The notes below the pieces were generated by a model. It was not told the DNA's origin. It saw nothing but the letters and a program-made list of their open reading frames with translations, and searched no databases. A program made the position numbers and the translations under genes. A stretch of DNA of 64,000 bases. Origin: Marisediminitalea alba. GTDB taxonomy: Bacteria; Pseudomonadota; Gammaproteobacteria; Enterobacterales; Alteromonadaceae. The first letter of the stretch is position 1. Each line of letters begins with the position of its first letter. Shown here one piece after another: positions 29,982 through 39,918 of the stretch. The stretch lies in the NCBI RefSeq assembly GCF_002993365.1, contig NZ_PVNP01000188.1, positions 1-64,000 of the forward strand. Direction: 5' to 3'.

Positions 29982-30058
29982 CGGTGAGTGGCGCAGCTTG
30001 GTAGCGCACTTGTTTTGGGTACAAGGGGTCGCAGGTTCAAATCCTGTCTCACCGACCA
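29982..30058 (+). tRNA. tRNA-Pro(UGG), copy 1
   Basis: 77 nt with encoded CCA. Acceptor arms CGGTGAG and CTCACCG pair; anticodon stem-loop CTTGT-TTTGGGT-ACAAG gives anticodon UGG. It is identical to the copy at 30449-30525. Confidence 0.97.
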
Positions 30059-30084
30059 CTTTTTTGCTAGCGAAGATTCGCCAA

Positions 30085-30161
<77 letters not shown>

Positions 30162-30246
30162 TCGCGAATTCGGCAGCTAAAATAGCGAAAAAGAAAATAA
30201 TAGTTACCATACCACAACTATTATTTGTATAATGCAACACCTCAAT

Positions 30247-30323
30247 GGTGGGCGTAGCTCAGTTGGTAGAGCCCCGGATTGTGATTCCGGTTGTCGTGGG
30301 TTCAAGTCCCATCGTCCACCCCA
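30247..30323 (+). tRNA. tRNA-His(GUG)
   Basis: 77 nt including the extra 5' G (G-1) opposite C73 that marks tRNA-His, and encoded CCA. Anticodon GTG lies in CGGATTGTGATTCCG. Confidence 0.97.
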
Positions 30324-30330
30324 TTTTCTC

Positions 30331-30415
30331 GCGGAAGTGGTGGAATTGGTAGACACGCTGGATTTAGGTTCCAGTGCTTCACGGCGTGAGAGTTCAAGTC
30401 TCTCCTTCCGCACCA
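30331..30415 (+). tRNA. tRNA-Leu(UAG)
   Basis: 85 nt with a long variable arm and encoded CCA. Anticodon stem-loop CTGGA-TTTAGGT-TCCAG gives UAG. Confidence 0.97.
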
Positions 30416-30448
30416 TTTACACCAGTTCTTAGCAACACAGATTAAAGT

Positions 30449-30525
30449 CGGTGAGTGGCGCAGCTTGGTAGCGCACTTGTTTTGGGTACAAGGGGTCGCA
30501 GGTTCAAATCCTGTCTCACCGACCA
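30449..30525 (+). tRNA. tRNA-Pro(UGG), copy 2
   Basis: Base-for-base identical to 29982-30058. The array order Arg-His-Leu-Pro matches the known enterobacterial one; the leading Pro copy is the extra member. Confidence 0.97.
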
Positions 30526-30610
30526 TCTCTCTAATAGTCTACAACAATGCTTTTCAAAGAAAGCCGCAGACCCCTTGCTTTAAAAAGAGTAAAAGGGGGA
30601 GCAGTTCAGT

Positions 30611-30660
30611 ACATTGTCCGGAACAATGTGCAACAGCGCTTTAGCGCTGGCCCTAAGGGC
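30611..30660 (+). other. Three tandem hairpins between the tRNA array and tig
   Basis: Perfect stems lie side by side: ACATTGT/ACAATGT (30611-30629), CAGCGC/GCGCTG (30634-30649) and GCCC/GGGC (30650-30660). No T tract follows, so a simple terminator is not evident. The rest of the 476-base gap 30526-31001 holds the tig promoter and a structured tig leader (CCACTG/CAGTGG at 30933-30948) but no credible gene. Confidence 0.5.
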
Positions 30661-30837
30661 TGGACTTCCCAGACCAGTATTACCCACATCTTCATACTTA
30701 TTGTTGTAAATACATGTAACGGTCTGTTGACCTGTTTTCTCTCTGCTTGGTTATCACGCTTTGCCTCCTTTAAGTGCCCGAAAATCACCAATTATATCTG
30801 CCTGTTCAGGGCGAAAACAGAAAGCGCCGATTTGTGC

Positions 30838-30866
30838 TCGACTCTGATGTTATCAAACTGTATACT
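30838..30866 (+). promoter_or_regulatory. Candidate tig promoter
   Basis: TCGACT (30838-30843), 17-bp spacer, TATACT (30861-30866), giving a leader of about 130 nt before the tig ATG. Confidence 0.45.
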
Positions 30867-31001
30867 ACTGCGTCTTTTTAAGGCAGCGCGTAGATTATAG
30901 CGCGATGAAACGACCTCTTACCTGAGTTTTAACCACTGTTCTCAGTGGCGGGCGAGAGGCTGGAAAATAAAGCGTATTAGGCGCAAAGTTGAGGTAATAC
31001 A

Positions 31002-32306
31002 ATGCAAGTTTCAGTCGAGACGACTCAGGGTTTAGAACGCCGTCTTACTATTACTGTTCCTGCTGAGTCAGTAGATAACGCCGTTAAATCGCGTTTACAG
31101 CAATTAGCGAAAACTCAGCGTATTAACGGTTTCCGTCCAGGTAAAGTACCAGTAAGCGTAATCAAGAAACGTTACGGACAAGCGGTTCGTCAGGAAGTGG
31201 CTGGCGACGTTATGCAACAAAACTTCTATCAGGCTATCGTGCAGGAAAAAATCAATCCTGCTGGCATGCCTTCATTTGAACTGACCAAAGATCAGGACGG
31301 TGAAGACCTGGAATTTGTTGCCAAGTTTGAAGTCTACCCAGAAGTAGAAGTAAAAGGTGTAGACGACATCGAAATCGAAAAAACAGTTGTTGAGATCGCC
31401 GATGAAGATCTGGACAACATGTTAGAAACTCTGCAAAAGCAACACGGCGAGTGGAAAGAAGTTAAGCGTAAAGCGCGTAAAGATGACCGCATGGTTATTG
31501 ACTTCGTAGGTACCATCGACGGTGAAGAGTTTGACGGCGGTAAAGCAGAAGACTTTACGCTGGAACTGGGTAAAGATCGCATGATCCCAGGCTTTGAAAA
31601 GCCACTGGTTGGTGCGAAGAAAGGTGAAGAAGTTATCGTTGACGTAACTTTCCCTGAAGATTACCACGCTGAAGCGCTGAAAGGTAAAGAAGCTCAATTC
31701 ACCGTTAACGTGAAGAAAGTTGAAGGCCTGACACTGCCTAAGGTAGATGAAGAGTTTGCTAAACTGTTCGGTATCGAAGACGGTGACGTTGAAGCACTTA
31801 AAGCAGAAGTACGCAAGAACATGGAGCGTGAATTAGGCCAGACGCTTAAGACACAGCTTAAAGAAGAAGTGATTGCCAAGCTGCTTGAGAAAAACGAACT
31901 CGACCTGCCAGCAGCACTGGTTGATCAGGAAGTGAACGCACTTCGTGAACAGGCTAAACAGCGTTTCAGCCAACAGGGCGGTGGTCAAAACCTGCCAGAC
32001 CTGCCAGCTGATCTATTTAAAGACAATGCACAGCGTCGCGTAAGCATCGGTCTGCTGCTGGGTGAAATCATCAAGCAAAACGATCTGAAAGCTGACCAGG
32101 AAAAAGTAGACAGCCTGATCGAAACTATGGCTTCTGCGTATGAAGATCCACAAGAAGTTGTTGATTACTACAAAAATAATCAGGAACTGATGCAACAAAT
32201 GCAAAATGTTGCACTCGAAGAACAAGCGATCGAGTGGGTTGTTGGTCAGGCTAAAGTCACCGAAGTGAACAAGTCGTTTGACGAGGTTATGAACAAACAG
32301 GGGTAA
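31002..32306 (+). CDS. tig: Trigger factor
   Basis: Trigger factor is the ribosome-bound chaperone and prolyl isomerase met by nascent chains. The 434-residue protein has the N-terminal ribosome-binding domain with the signature GFRPGKVP (about 44-51). A FKBP-type isomerase domain (about 150-245, [20 protein letters not shown]) and a C-terminal helical chaperone domain follow. Length is normal. It starts the tig-clpP-clpX block, with a hairpin terminator or attenuator before clpP. Confidence 0.97.
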   Translation: MQVSVETTQGLERRLTITVPAESVDNAVKSRLQQLAKTQRINGFRPGKVPVSVIKKRYGQAVRQEVAGDVMQQNFYQAIVQEKINPAGMPSFELTKDQDGEDLEFVAKFEVYPEVEVKGVDDIEIEKTVVEIADEDLDNMLETLQKQHGEWKEVKRKARKDDRMVIDFVGTIDGEEFDGGKAEDFTLELGKDRMIPGFEKPLVGAKKGEEVIVDVTFPEDYHAEALKGKEAQFTVNVKKVEGLTLPKVDEEFAKLFGIEDGDVEALKAEVRKNMERELGQTLKTQLKEEVIAKLLEKNELDLPAALVDQEVNALREQAKQRFSQQGGGQNLPDLPADLFKDNAQRRVSIGLLLGEIIKQNDLKADQEKVDSLIETMASAYEDPQEVVDYYKNNQELMQQMQNVALEEQAIEWVVGQAKVTEVNKSFDEVMNKQG

Positions 32307-32347
32307 TTTTGCACTCCCAGATTGACTTAACCTACACGCAACTGTTT

Positions 32348-32376
32348 AAATGCTCGGTCTAGTCCGAGCATTTTTA
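32348..32376 (+). terminator. Terminator or attenuator between tig and clpP
   Basis: AAATGCTCGG (32348-32357), loop TCTAGT, CCGAGCATTT (32364-32373), then TTATTT. Confidence 0.75.
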
Positions 32377-32405
32377 TTTCTGTAAGTACTTAAGGTAACC
32401 GCATA

Positions 32406-33032
32406 ATGCAAAGCCCGTTAGATCCAATGAATGCACTGGTCCCCATGGTTGTTGAACAAACCGCGAAAGGGGAGCGTTCTTACGATATCTATTCTCGTCT
32501 GCTCAAAGAAAACGTCATTTTTCTGGTGGGTCAGGTTGAGGACCACATGGCCAACCTTATCGTGGCACAAATGTTATTCCTGGAAGCGGAAAATCCGGAA
32601 AAAGACATTTTCCTTTATATCAATTCTCCTGGTGGTTCTGTTACTGCGGGTATGGCAATTTACGACACCATGAAATTTATCAAACCTGATGTTAGCACCG
32701 TGTGTGTTGGCCAGGCTGCCAGCATGGGAGCGTTCCTGTTGTCAGGTGGTGCTAAAGGTAAACGTTACTGTTTACCGAATGCGCGGGTGATGATTCACCA
32801 GCCTTTAGGCGGTTTCCAGGGCCAGGCATCTGATTTTGAAATCCATGCCCGTGAAATCCTCAGCATCAAAGAAAAACTCAACCGACTGATGGCTGAGCAT
32901 ACCGGACAAGACTACGAAACCGTGGCTCGCGATACCGATCGCGACAACTTCTTAAGTGCAAGTGAAGCCAAAGCGTATGGTTTAATCGACCAGGTTTTAA
33001 CAAACCGAACTGACGCATCCGCCACTAAGTAG
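32406..33032 (+). CDS. clpP: ATP-dependent Clp protease proteolytic subunit
   Basis: ClpP is a serine peptidase that forms a double heptameric ring and degrades substrates unfolded by ClpX. The 208-residue protein has the nucleophile S106 in GQAASMGAF and H131 in VMIHQP. The third member of the triad is an Asp in the DTDRDNF region. The N-terminal propeptide is short, as in other gammaproteobacteria. clpX follows after 62 bases. Confidence 0.98.
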   Translation: MQSPLDPMNALVPMVVEQTAKGERSYDIYSRLLKENVIFLVGQVEDHMANLIVAQMLFLEAENPEKDIFLYINSPGGSVTAGMAIYDTMKFIKPDVSTVCVGQAASMGAFLLSGGAKGKRYCLPNARVMIHQPLGGFQGQASDFEIHAREILSIKEKLNRLMAEHTGQDYETVARDTDRDNFLSASEAKAYGLIDQVLTNRTDASATK

Positions 33033-33045
33033 TATAGTTATATAA

Positions 33046-33075
33046 GCCCGGCACTGGTTTTTGTGTTTGCCGGGC
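33046..33075 (+). other. Intercistronic hairpin between clpP and clpX
   Basis: GCCCGGCA (33046-33053) and TGCCGGGC (33068-33075) with a 14-nt T-rich loop; no T run after it, so likely a processing or stability element. Confidence 0.6.
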
Positions 33076-33094
33076 AGTCTAGAGGCAAGAATTT

Positions 33095-34372
33095 ATGAGC
33101 GATAAACAAGGCAGCGATAGCGATAACAAACTTCTGTATTGCTCGTTTTGTGGCAAAAGTCAGCATGAAGTCAGAAAACTGATTGCAGGTCCGTCTGTAT
33201 TCATTTGTGACGAGTGTGTTGAGCTTTGTAATGACATTATTCGTGAAGAAATTAAAGATATTTCTCCGAATAAGGCAAATCAAAACGCGTTACCGAAACC
33301 ACAGGAAATTCACGAGCATCTGAATGACTATGTGATCGGTCAGGACCACGCCAAAAAGGTGTTATCGGTCGCGGTATACAACCACTATAAACGTCTGCGT
33401 AACGGCGACGTACATGATGGTGTAGAGCTGGGCAAGAGTAACATACTCCTGATTGGCCCTACTGGTAGCGGTAAAACGTTACTGGCAGAGACCCTGGCGC
33501 GACTGCTGGATGTTCCTTTCACTATGGCAGATGCCACCACTCTGACCGAAGCCGGTTACGTGGGTGAGGATGTTGAAAACATCATTCAGAAGCTATTACA
33601 GAAATGCGATTATGATGTAGAGAAAGCCCAGCGTGGTATTGTGTACATCGATGAAATCGACAAGATCAGCCGAAAGTCTGATAATCCGTCTATCACCCGT
33701 GACGTCTCCGGTGAAGGTGTGCAGCAGGCGCTGTTGAAACTGATTGAAGGAACCGTTGCATCGGTGCCTCCTCAGGGCGGACGTAAGCATCCACAACAAG
33801 AGTTTTTGCAGGTAGATACCTCTAAGATCCTGTTTATCTGTGGCGGTGCGTTTGCTGGTCTGGATAAGGTCATTGAACAACGTTCTGCACAAGGCAGCGG
33901 TATGGGCTTTGGTGCACAAGTGAAATCCAAAGAAAACAAACAGGCAGTGTCGCAACTGTTCAAGCAGGTAGAGCCGGAAGATCTGGTGAAGTACGGTCTG
34001 ATCCCAGAGTTTATCGGTCGTTTACCGGTTGTGACCAGCCTGGAAGAGCTCAACGAAGAAGCACTGATTCAGATTCTGAAGGAACCGAAGAACGCCATTA
34101 CCAAACAGTATGGTGCTTTGTTCGCAATCGAAGATACTGAGCTTGAGTTCCGCGAAGACGCGTTATTCGCGATAGCGAAAAAAGCGATGCAGCGTAAAAC
34201 CGGTGCCCGTGGTCTGCGCTCCATCGTAGAAGCAGTGCTGCTAGAAACCATGTATGAGTTGCCTTCAATGGACAACGTGTCTAAAGTGGTTATCGATGAA
34301 ACAGTCATCCGCGGTGAATCGAAACCCATCCTCATTTACGATAACGCTGATAAGAAAGCGGCAAGTGAATAA
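33095..34372 (+). CDS. clpX: ATP-dependent Clp protease ATP-binding subunit ClpX
   Basis: ClpX is an AAA+ unfoldase that feeds ClpP. The 425-residue protein has an N-terminal C4 zinc-binding domain (CSFCGKS and ICDECVELC, about 16-43). Walker A is GPTGSGKT and Walker B VYIDEIDK. Pore loop GYVGED and the sensor region ARGLRSI are also present. It is complete, follows clpP, and ends in a strong terminator. Confidence 0.98.
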   Translation: MSDKQGSDSDNKLLYCSFCGKSQHEVRKLIAGPSVFICDECVELCNDIIREEIKDISPNKANQNALPKPQEIHEHLNDYVIGQDHAKKVLSVAVYNHYKRLRNGDVHDGVELGKSNILLIGPTGSGKTLLAETLARLLDVPFTMADATTLTEAGYVGEDVENIIQKLLQKCDYDVEKAQRGIVYIDEIDKISRKSDNPSITRDVSGEGVQQALLKLIEGTVASVPPQGGRKHPQQEFLQVDTSKILFICGGAFAGLDKVIEQRSAQGSGMGFGAQVKSKENKQAVSQLFKQVEPEDLVKYGLIPEFIGRLPVVTSLEELNEEALIQILKEPKNAITKQYGALFAIEDTELEFREDALFAIAKKAMQRKTGARGLRSIVEAVLLETMYELPSMDNVSKVVIDETVIRGESKPILIYDNADKKAASE

Positions 34373-34383
34373 GAAAAAATGCA

Positions 34384-34410
34384 AAAGGCCCTAATTAAAG
34401 GGCCTTTTTT
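34384..34410 (+). terminator. Rho-independent terminator after clpX
   Basis: AAAGGCCCT (34384-34392), loop of 6, AGGGCCTTT (34399-34407), T run to 34410. Confidence 0.9.
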
Positions 34411-34474
34411 GTATCAATTATTCAATGTTTTGCGCTATCTTGGAACAAGATTAAGTAAAACAATGACAGACTGA

Positions 34475-34501
34475 TTGAACTTTGTCTGCCTATCCCCATA
34501 T
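34475..34501 (+). promoter_or_regulatory. Candidate sigma-32 heat-shock promoter of lon
   Basis: TTGAA (34475-34479), 14 bases, CCCCATAT (34494-34501), 35 bases before the lon ATG. The -10 matches the sigma-32 consensus CCCCATnT in all specified bases. Confidence 0.7.
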
Positions 34502-34536
34502 AAACACTCATTAATAGAAAAAGTTAGAGAAGAAGT

Positions 34537-36897
34537 ATGACGTCAGAGCGAGAAAATCGCATTGAAATTCCTGTATTGGCCTTACGGGACGTGGTTGTGT
34601 ACCCCCATATGGTCATACCTTTATTTGTTGGACGAGAAAAATCCATTCGTTGCCTGGAAGCGGCCATGGACAGCGACAAACAGATCTTTCTGGTTGCGCA
34701 AAAAGATGCAGGGGTCGATGAACCCGATACCGATGATATTTATTCTGTAGGCACCATCGCCACCATTTTGCAGTTACTCAAGTTACCTGACGGTACGGTC
34801 AAAGTATTGGTAGAAGGTAATGTGCGCGGCGAAATCGCAGAATACAACCAAACCGAGCCTTATTTTATCGCGGGCATTAACCGCACGGCTGACAAAGACC
34901 TGCCTGAAAGTGAACAGGAAGTGCTGATACGTTCGGCGGTTTCGCAATTCGAAGGCTATGTAAAACTCAACAAGAAGATCCCACCTGAAGTACTCACTTC
35001 ATTAAATGGGATCGACGATGCTGCTCGTCTGGCCGACACCATGGCAGCGCACATGCCGCTTAAGCTCGTCGAAAAACAGAAAGTGCTGGAGATGAAAGGC
35101 GTGAACGAGCGTCTTGAGTACCTCATGGCACTGATGGAAGGCGAGATTGATTTACTCCAGGTTGAAAAGAAAATCCGTACCCGGGTTAAAAAGCAAATGG
35201 AGAAGTCCCAGCGGGAGTATTATCTCAACGAGCAAATGAAAGCCATTCAGAAAGAACTGGGTGAGCTGGACGATGCTCCGGATGAGTTTGAAGCGCTGAG
35301 CAAGAAAATTGAAGAGGCCAAAATGCCTGCCGAGGCTGAAGAAAAAGCCAAAGCCGAACTGCAAAAGCTGAAGATGATGTCGCCGATGTCTGCTGAAGCA
35401 ACCGTGGTACGTAGCTATATCGACTGGCTCACCAGCGTGCCATGGCACAAGCGCTCAGCCGTGAAAAAGAACCTGGCGAAGGCTGAAGAAATCCTCAATG
35501 CCGATCATTACGGCCTGGAAAAAGTCAAAGAACGTATTATTGAATACCTTGCCGTTCAGCAGCGAGTGCGCAAACTGAAAGGCCCCATTCTTTGTCTGGT
35601 AGGCCCGCCAGGGGTTGGTAAAACCTCGCTCGGCCAGTCCGTTGCCAAGGCCACCGGACGTAAGTACGTGCGCATGGCGCTGGGTGGAGTACGTGATGAA
35701 GCCGAAATTCGCGGTCACCGCCGGACCTACATTGGCTCATTGCCGGGCAAGCTGATCCAGAAAATGGCCAAGGTAGAAGTAAAGAATCCGCTGTTCCTGC
35801 TTGATGAAATCGACAAGATGTCGTCAGACATGCGCGGCGACCCGGCATCTGCACTGCTGGAAGTGCTCGATCCGGAACAAAACAGCAGCTTCAGTGATCA
35901 CTACCTTGAAGTCGATTACGACCTGTCAGACGTAATGTTTGTTGCGACTTCAAACAGTATGAATATTCCAGGGCCGTTACTAGACCGGATGGAAGTCATT
36001 CGTCTGTCTGGTTACACCGAAGATGAAAAGCTCAACATTGCTACCCGCCATTTAATTGGTAAGCAAATCGAGCGAAATGGCCTTAAGAAAAACGAACTTG
36101 AAATCGACGACTCAGCGATTATTGGCATTATTCGTTACTACACCCGCGAAGCAGGGGTACGTTCACTGGAACGCGAGATCTCCAAGGTTTGTCGTAAAGC
36201 TGTAAAAGATATTCTGCTGAACAAAGCCACCAAGAAAGTTGTGGTCACCCAGGAGAATCTTAAAGATTACCTCGGTGTGCAGCGCTTCGATTACGGGAAA
36301 GCCGACAAGAACAACCAGATTGGCCAGGTTACAGGCCTTGCCTGGACTCAGGTTGGTGGCGATCTGTTAACCATCGAAACCACTTCGGTTCCGGGTAAAG
36401 GTAAAATGACTTCTACCGGATCATTGGGCGATGTGATGCAGGAGTCTATTCACGCCGCCATGACCGTGGTGCGTTCCCGTGCAGAGAAATTGCGTATTAA
36501 CAGTGATTTCTACGAGAAACGGGATATCCATGTTCACGTGCCGGAAGGGGCTACTCCTAAAGATGGTCCGAGCGCTGGTATTGCTATGTGTACTGCGCTG
36601 GTATCTTCATTAACCGGTAACCCGGTGAAATGTGAAGTGGCAATGACCGGTGAAATTACTCTGCGTGGTGAAGTACTGGCCATTGGCGGCTTAAAAGAAA
36701 AGCTTCTGGCGGCTCACCGTGGCGGTATCAAAACCGTTGTGATTCCAAAGGAAAACGAACGAGATTTGGAAGAAATTCCGGATAACGTAAAACAAGATCT
36801 GGACATTCATCCGGTACAATGGATTGACGAAGTTCTGGATATTGCGTTGCAAGAACCGGTCGAAAGTTTTAAACCGGTTGCACTGGACGGCGAATAA
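34537..36897 (+). CDS. lon: ATP-dependent protease Lon
   Basis: Lon is a homo-hexameric AAA+ serine protease for misfolded and regulatory proteins. The 786-residue protein has the N-terminal LON substrate domain (about 10-205) and a coiled coil. The ATPase has Walker A GPPGVGKT and Walker B FLLDEIDK. The C-terminal peptidase domain carries the catalytic Ser in [10 protein letters not shown] and the Lys in [14 protein letters not shown]. All parts are intact. A heat-shock type promoter lies upstream; hupB follows after an unrelated gap of 325 bases. Confidence 0.98.
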   Translation: MTSERENRIEIPVLALRDVVVYPHMVIPLFVGREKSIRCLEAAMDSDKQIFLVAQKDAGVDEPDTDDIYSVGTIATILQLLKLPDGTVKVLVEGNVRGEIAEYNQTEPYFIAGINRTADKDLPESEQEVLIRSAVSQFEGYVKLNKKIPPEVLTSLNGIDDAARLADTMAAHMPLKLVEKQKVLEMKGVNERLEYLMALMEGEIDLLQVEKKIRTRVKKQMEKSQREYYLNEQMKAIQKELGELDDAPDEFEALSKKIEEAKMPAEAEEKAKAELQKLKMMSPMSAEATVVRSYIDWLTSVPWHKRSAVKKNLAKAEEILNADHYGLEKVKERIIEYLAVQQRVRKLKGPILCLVGPPGVGKTSLGQSVAKATGRKYVRMALGGVRDEAEIRGHRRTYIGSLPGKLIQKMAKVEVKNPLFLLDEIDKMSSDMRGDPASALLEVLDPEQNSSFSDHYLEVDYDLSDVMFVATSNSMNIPGPLLDRMEVIRLSGYTEDEKLNIATRHLIGKQIERNGLKKNELEIDDSAIIGIIRYYTREAGVRSLEREISKVCRKAVKDILLNKATKKVVVTQENLKDYLGVQRFDYGKADKNNQIGQVTGLAWTQVGGDLLTIETTSVPGKGKMTSTGSLGDVMQESIHAAMTVVRSRAEKLRINSDFYEKRDIHVHVPEGATPKDGPSAGIAMCTALVSSLTGNPVKCEVAMTGEITLRGEVLAIGGLKEKLLAAHRGGIKTVVIPKENERDLEEIPDNVKQDLDIHPVQWIDEVLDIALQEPVESFKPVALDGE

Positions 36898-36910
36898 ATC
36901 ATCAGTAAAC

Positions 36911-36955
36911 ACCGCTGAAGCGCGCGCCAATGCTGCGTAGCAGCGGTTTCATTGG
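36911..36955 (+). other. Alternative hairpins downstream of lon
   Basis: Two mutually exclusive pairings: CCAATG (36927-36932) with CATTGG (36950-36955), or ACCGCTG (36911-36917) with CAGCGGT (36941-36947). The following tract CCTTTTGG is weak for a terminator. The remaining part of the 325-base gap 36898-37222 holds the hupB promoter region and no gene. Confidence 0.4.
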
Positions 36956-37122
36956 ACCTTTTGGTTAATTTTTATCCATATGGTGTGACAAAAGCCGTTT
37001 TTTTTAACTTTAGGGGCTTCAAAGTCCCAAAAGTTGTGTTACCTTAACTGCTGTATTCGCTTGAAGCCTTGTCACTAAAGGGATGGCAGCGATTCAACAA
37101 TAAGTTAAAAAATTGTAAAGTG

Positions 37123-37155
37123 AAGCTTGATGTTAATCTTCAAGCTTGCTATAAC
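37123..37155 (+). promoter_or_regulatory. hupB promoter with overlapping palindrome
   Basis: TTGATG (37127-37132), 17-bp spacer, TATAAC (37150-37155). A perfect inverted repeat AAGCTTGA (37123-37130) and TCAAGCTT (37140-37147) covers the -35 and spacer, as an operator would. Confidence 0.65.
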
Positions 37156-37222
37156 GTCTGAGCAATGAACTGATTATTGTTTTGCGGACGAGAGCATAAT
37201 AACAAACGAAGGGGATCTAATT

Positions 37223-37495
37223 GTGAACAAGTCTCAACTCATCGACAAAATCGCTGCTGGTGCAGATATTTCTAAAGCTGCCGCTGGCCGTGCACTGGAT
37301 GCTTTCACTGACGCGGTAACAGACGCGCTGAAAGAAGGCGACCAGGTAGCTCTGGTTGGTTTCGGCACTTTCTCTGTAAGAGAGCGCTCTGCACGCAGTG
37401 GTCGTAATCCTCAAACTGGTGAGACTATCGAAATTGCTGCAGCTAAAGTACCTTCTTTCAAAGCAGGTAAAGCACTGAAAGACGCTTGTAACTAA
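37223..37495 (+). CDS. hupB: DNA-binding protein HU-beta
   Basis: HU is a small histone-like protein that bends and compacts DNA. The 90-residue product has the dimerising helices ([20 protein letters not shown]) and the beta-arm region [26 protein letters not shown]. The signature [18 protein letters not shown] is present. Position between lon and ppiD matches hupB rather than hupA. The ORF starts at ATG 37223 with a GGGGAT-type ribosome site upstream (37211-37216). Confidence 0.97.
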   Translation: MNKSQLIDKIAAGADISKAAAGRALDAFTDAVTDALKEGDQVALVGFGTFSVRERSARSGRNPQTGETIEIAAAKVPSFKAGKALKDACN

Positions 37496-37512
37496 GCATT
37501 AGATATTTTTTG

Positions 37513-37542
37513 AAAAGGCGATGGTTTACCATCGCCTTTTTT
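37513..37542 (+). terminator. Rho-independent terminator after hupB
   Basis: AAAAGGCGATGG (37513-37524), loop TTTA, CCATCGCCTTTT (37529-37540), T run. Confidence 0.92.
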
Positions 37543-37692
37543 ATTGCTGTAAGCAAAGGAATGCCTCTTCAGCATTCTATCGGGGTAAGTATTAAGCTAT
37601 AATCCCCGCTTATTTGTTCCGCCGGCCCCCGATTGTATTACGGGTAGCTACCGGCCGGAAAAGTTGTAATGCAACGGAGTTAAAATCGAGTC

Positions 37693-39579
37693 ATGCTAGA
37701 AAGGATCAGAGAAGGTTCTCAAGGCCCATGGGCGATGGCGATTATTGCCCTGATCGTATTGAGTTTTGTATTTGCTGGGGTTAGCAGCTATGTGTCTTCA
37801 TCAGGCAGCTCTGCCGCCGCTGAAGTTAACGGTGAGCCAATCAGCCAGCAGGATGTTGAACGCGCCTATCAGGCACAACGTGCCCGTTTGGAAGCGCAGT
37901 TTGGTGAAGGGATCAGCGCCTTATTCAGCGATGAAAACTATCTGCGTGATTTCCGCATGAACGTGCTGGATCGCCTGATTGCCGACACATTAATTGAACA
38001 GAAAGCTAAAGAGCTGGGCATGCGGGTGTCAGATAAGCAAATCCGTGATGCTATTACTGCAATGCCCGAGTTTCAGACCGAAGGTAGTTTTGACAACGAA
38101 CGCTATTTAATGCTGTTGCGTCAAAATGGTTTCCAGCCCAGTGACTTCCGCGATTATATGCGCCAGCAAATGACCCGCGAGCAATTATCTCGTGCGGTGC
38201 AGGCCAGTGATTTCAGCTTGCCTGAAGAAGTGAGCTTAGCGCACCGCTTACAGGATCAGACGCGTAATGCCGATTATCTGATTGTAGACTCTGCGCCATT
38301 TGCCGCATCCGTCGAACTGAGCGATGAAGAGGTTCAGGCGTTTTATGACGAAAATATCTCGCGCTTTGATACCCAGGAAAAAGTGAACCTGGCCTATGTT
38401 ACGCTGGCGGTAGAAGACCTGAAAGCTGACGTATCGGTAAGCGAAGAGGAAATCGAGCAGGAATACCAGGACAACATCGCGTTGTATAAAACGACAGAAG
38501 AGCGTCGTGTATCGCACATCCTGATCGAGTTTGGTGATGACAAGGACGCGGCTAAAGAAAAAGCCGAGTCACTGTTAGCCGAAGTTGAGCAAGGTGCCGA
38601 TTTTGCCGACCTGGCCGAAGCTAATTCTGCCGATACGTTTTCTGCTGAGAATGGCGGTGACCTTGATTTTATCACTGCCGGAATGATGGATCCGTCGTTC
38701 GACGAAGCCGCTTTTGCTATCAGTAACGTTGGTGAAACCTCTGAGGTTATCGAAACTGAATTTGGTTACCACATTATCAAGCTCACCGATATGAAGCCGG
38801 TAGAAACTACTCCGCTGGCAGAAGTACGCGACGAGATTGAAGCGCAACTGCTTACCGACAAAGCGACCGATGAATTCTTTGCCCTGCAATCAGAAATGGC
38901 TAACCTGGCGTTTGAAGTGCCGGATACCCTTGAAGACGTTGCTGGTGCAGTGAATGGTAAAATTAAGGAAACCGGTTTAGTCACCGCTTCAGCGGTACCC
39001 GCGGCGCTTAATGTCCCAGCCGTAACCAGCAAAATGTTCGATCCGGACTTTATTGCCGAAGGGCTGAACAGTGACGTTATTGAGCTAAGCAATGACGAAG
39101 TAGTAGTCATCCGTGTAGTAGGTCATGAGCCACAGCGTACTCAGGCACTGGATGAGGTCAGAACACAAATTCTCGCGCAACTGCGCGCCCGTAAAGCGCA
39201 GGAAGCAGCAGCAGAGTGGGCTGACAACGTAGTAGAGCAGGTACAGGCTGGCGAGTCACCTGAACTGACTATTGGTGATGTCACCCTGGAATGGCAAAGT
39301 AAAGAAGCCATTGCGCGTAACAGCACCGAGCTACCACGTAATCTGGTAGACACCGTGTTTACCCTGAGTACTGAAGAGGGTAACAACCTCGAAGTGGCTA
39401 AGCTGGGTTCAGGTGATGTTGGTGTAGTACGCCTGACGGCAGTGAACATGCCTGAAGCGCTGGGTGAAGAAGAATTAGACAGCCTTAATCAGCAGCTGAT
39501 GACCAATTACAGCCAGGCTAACTACCAGAGTTTTGTGGATTCATTACGCTCAGCAGCTGATGTAACGGTTAATCTCTAA
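37693..39579 (+). CDS. ppiD: Periplasmic folding chaperone PpiD (parvulin-like)
   Basis: PpiD is anchored in the inner membrane near the Sec translocon and helps newly exported proteins fold. The 628-residue protein has one N-terminal transmembrane helix (about 15-34). A SurA-like helical domain, a parvulin rotamase domain (about 265-360, RRVSHILIEFGD to GYHIIKL) and a C-terminal chaperone domain follow. Length is close to the E. coli protein. A TATAAT at 37598-37603, inside the CGGGG/CCCCG inverted repeat at 37581-37608, may be its -10. Confidence 0.95.
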   Translation: MLERIREGSQGPWAMAIIALIVLSFVFAGVSSYVSSSGSSAAAEVNGEPISQQDVERAYQAQRARLEAQFGEGISALFSDENYLRDFRMNVLDRLIADTLIEQKAKELGMRVSDKQIRDAITAMPEFQTEGSFDNERYLMLLRQNGFQPSDFRDYMRQQMTREQLSRAVQASDFSLPEEVSLAHRLQDQTRNADYLIVDSAPFAASVELSDEEVQAFYDENISRFDTQEKVNLAYVTLAVEDLKADVSVSEEEIEQEYQDNIALYKTTEERRVSHILIEFGDDKDAAKEKAESLLAEVEQGADFADLAEANSADTFSAENGGDLDFITAGMMDPSFDEAAFAISNVGETSEVIETEFGYHIIKLTDMKPVETTPLAEVRDEIEAQLLTDKATDEFFALQSEMANLAFEVPDTLEDVAGAVNGKIKETGLVTASAVPAALNVPAVTSKMFDPDFIAEGLNSDVIELSNDEVVVIRVVGHEPQRTQALDEVRTQILAQLRARKAQEAAAEWADNVVEQVQAGESPELTIGDVTLEWQSKEAIARNSTELPRNLVDTVFTLSTEEGNNLEVAKLGSGDVGVVRLTAVNMPEALGEEELDSLNQQLMTNYSQANYQSFVDSLRSAADVTVNL

Positions 39580-39603
39580 ACCTTACGCTTTGTTCAGATA
39601 AAC

Positions 39604-39634
39604 AAAAAGCAGGTCTCAGACCTGCTTTTTTTTT
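39604..39634 (+). terminator. Rho-independent terminator after ppiD
   Basis: GCAGGT (39609-39614), loop of 5, ACCTGC (39620-39625), flanked by A5 and a nine-T run; it can also serve the minus strand. Confidence 0.9.
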
Positions 39635-39654
39635 GTTTAACTGAAAACCCGGTG

Positions 39655-39825
39655 TTAGTGAGTGACAAAGTACATAAAGGTGAAAAAGACGGCGATGACC
39701 GAAGAGATCACCAGAATATACTTAAACCCCTGTTTGCCGTCAGCCACACTGTAATTGTTAGCCTTTAAATACCCAAACCATAATACGCTCAGGATAAGAG
39801 GGATTAAGACAATAATTTTTAGCAT
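39655..39825 (-). CDS. Small membrane protein, 56 residues, unknown function
   Basis: This is a short open frame from ATG 39825 to TAA 39655. The product starts MLKIIVLIPLILSVLWFGYL, has a polar middle (KANNYSVADGKQGFKY) and a second hydrophobic stretch (ILVISSVIAVFFTFMYFVTH). Two transmembrane helices with a short loop are clear, which chance frames rarely show. A weak GGAT ribosome site precedes it. It ends at the terminator shared with ppiD. I do not recognise the family. Confidence 0.65.
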   Translation of the reverse strand: MLKIIVLIPLILSVLWFGYLKANNYSVADGKQGFKYILVISSVIAVFFTFMYFVTH

Positions 39826-39918
39826 AATAATGTTATCCGCTAAACAAACCTAAAATCGATACGTTAAGTGTTTCGTGATGGACCAATAATATCAAGCACT
39901 AATCGAGGATTAACCTAT

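Noticed and set aside
30547..30900. 117-residue open frame after the tRNA array
   Set aside because: Composition is erratic, it runs through three perfect hairpins, and it has no recognisable domain or good ribosome site.
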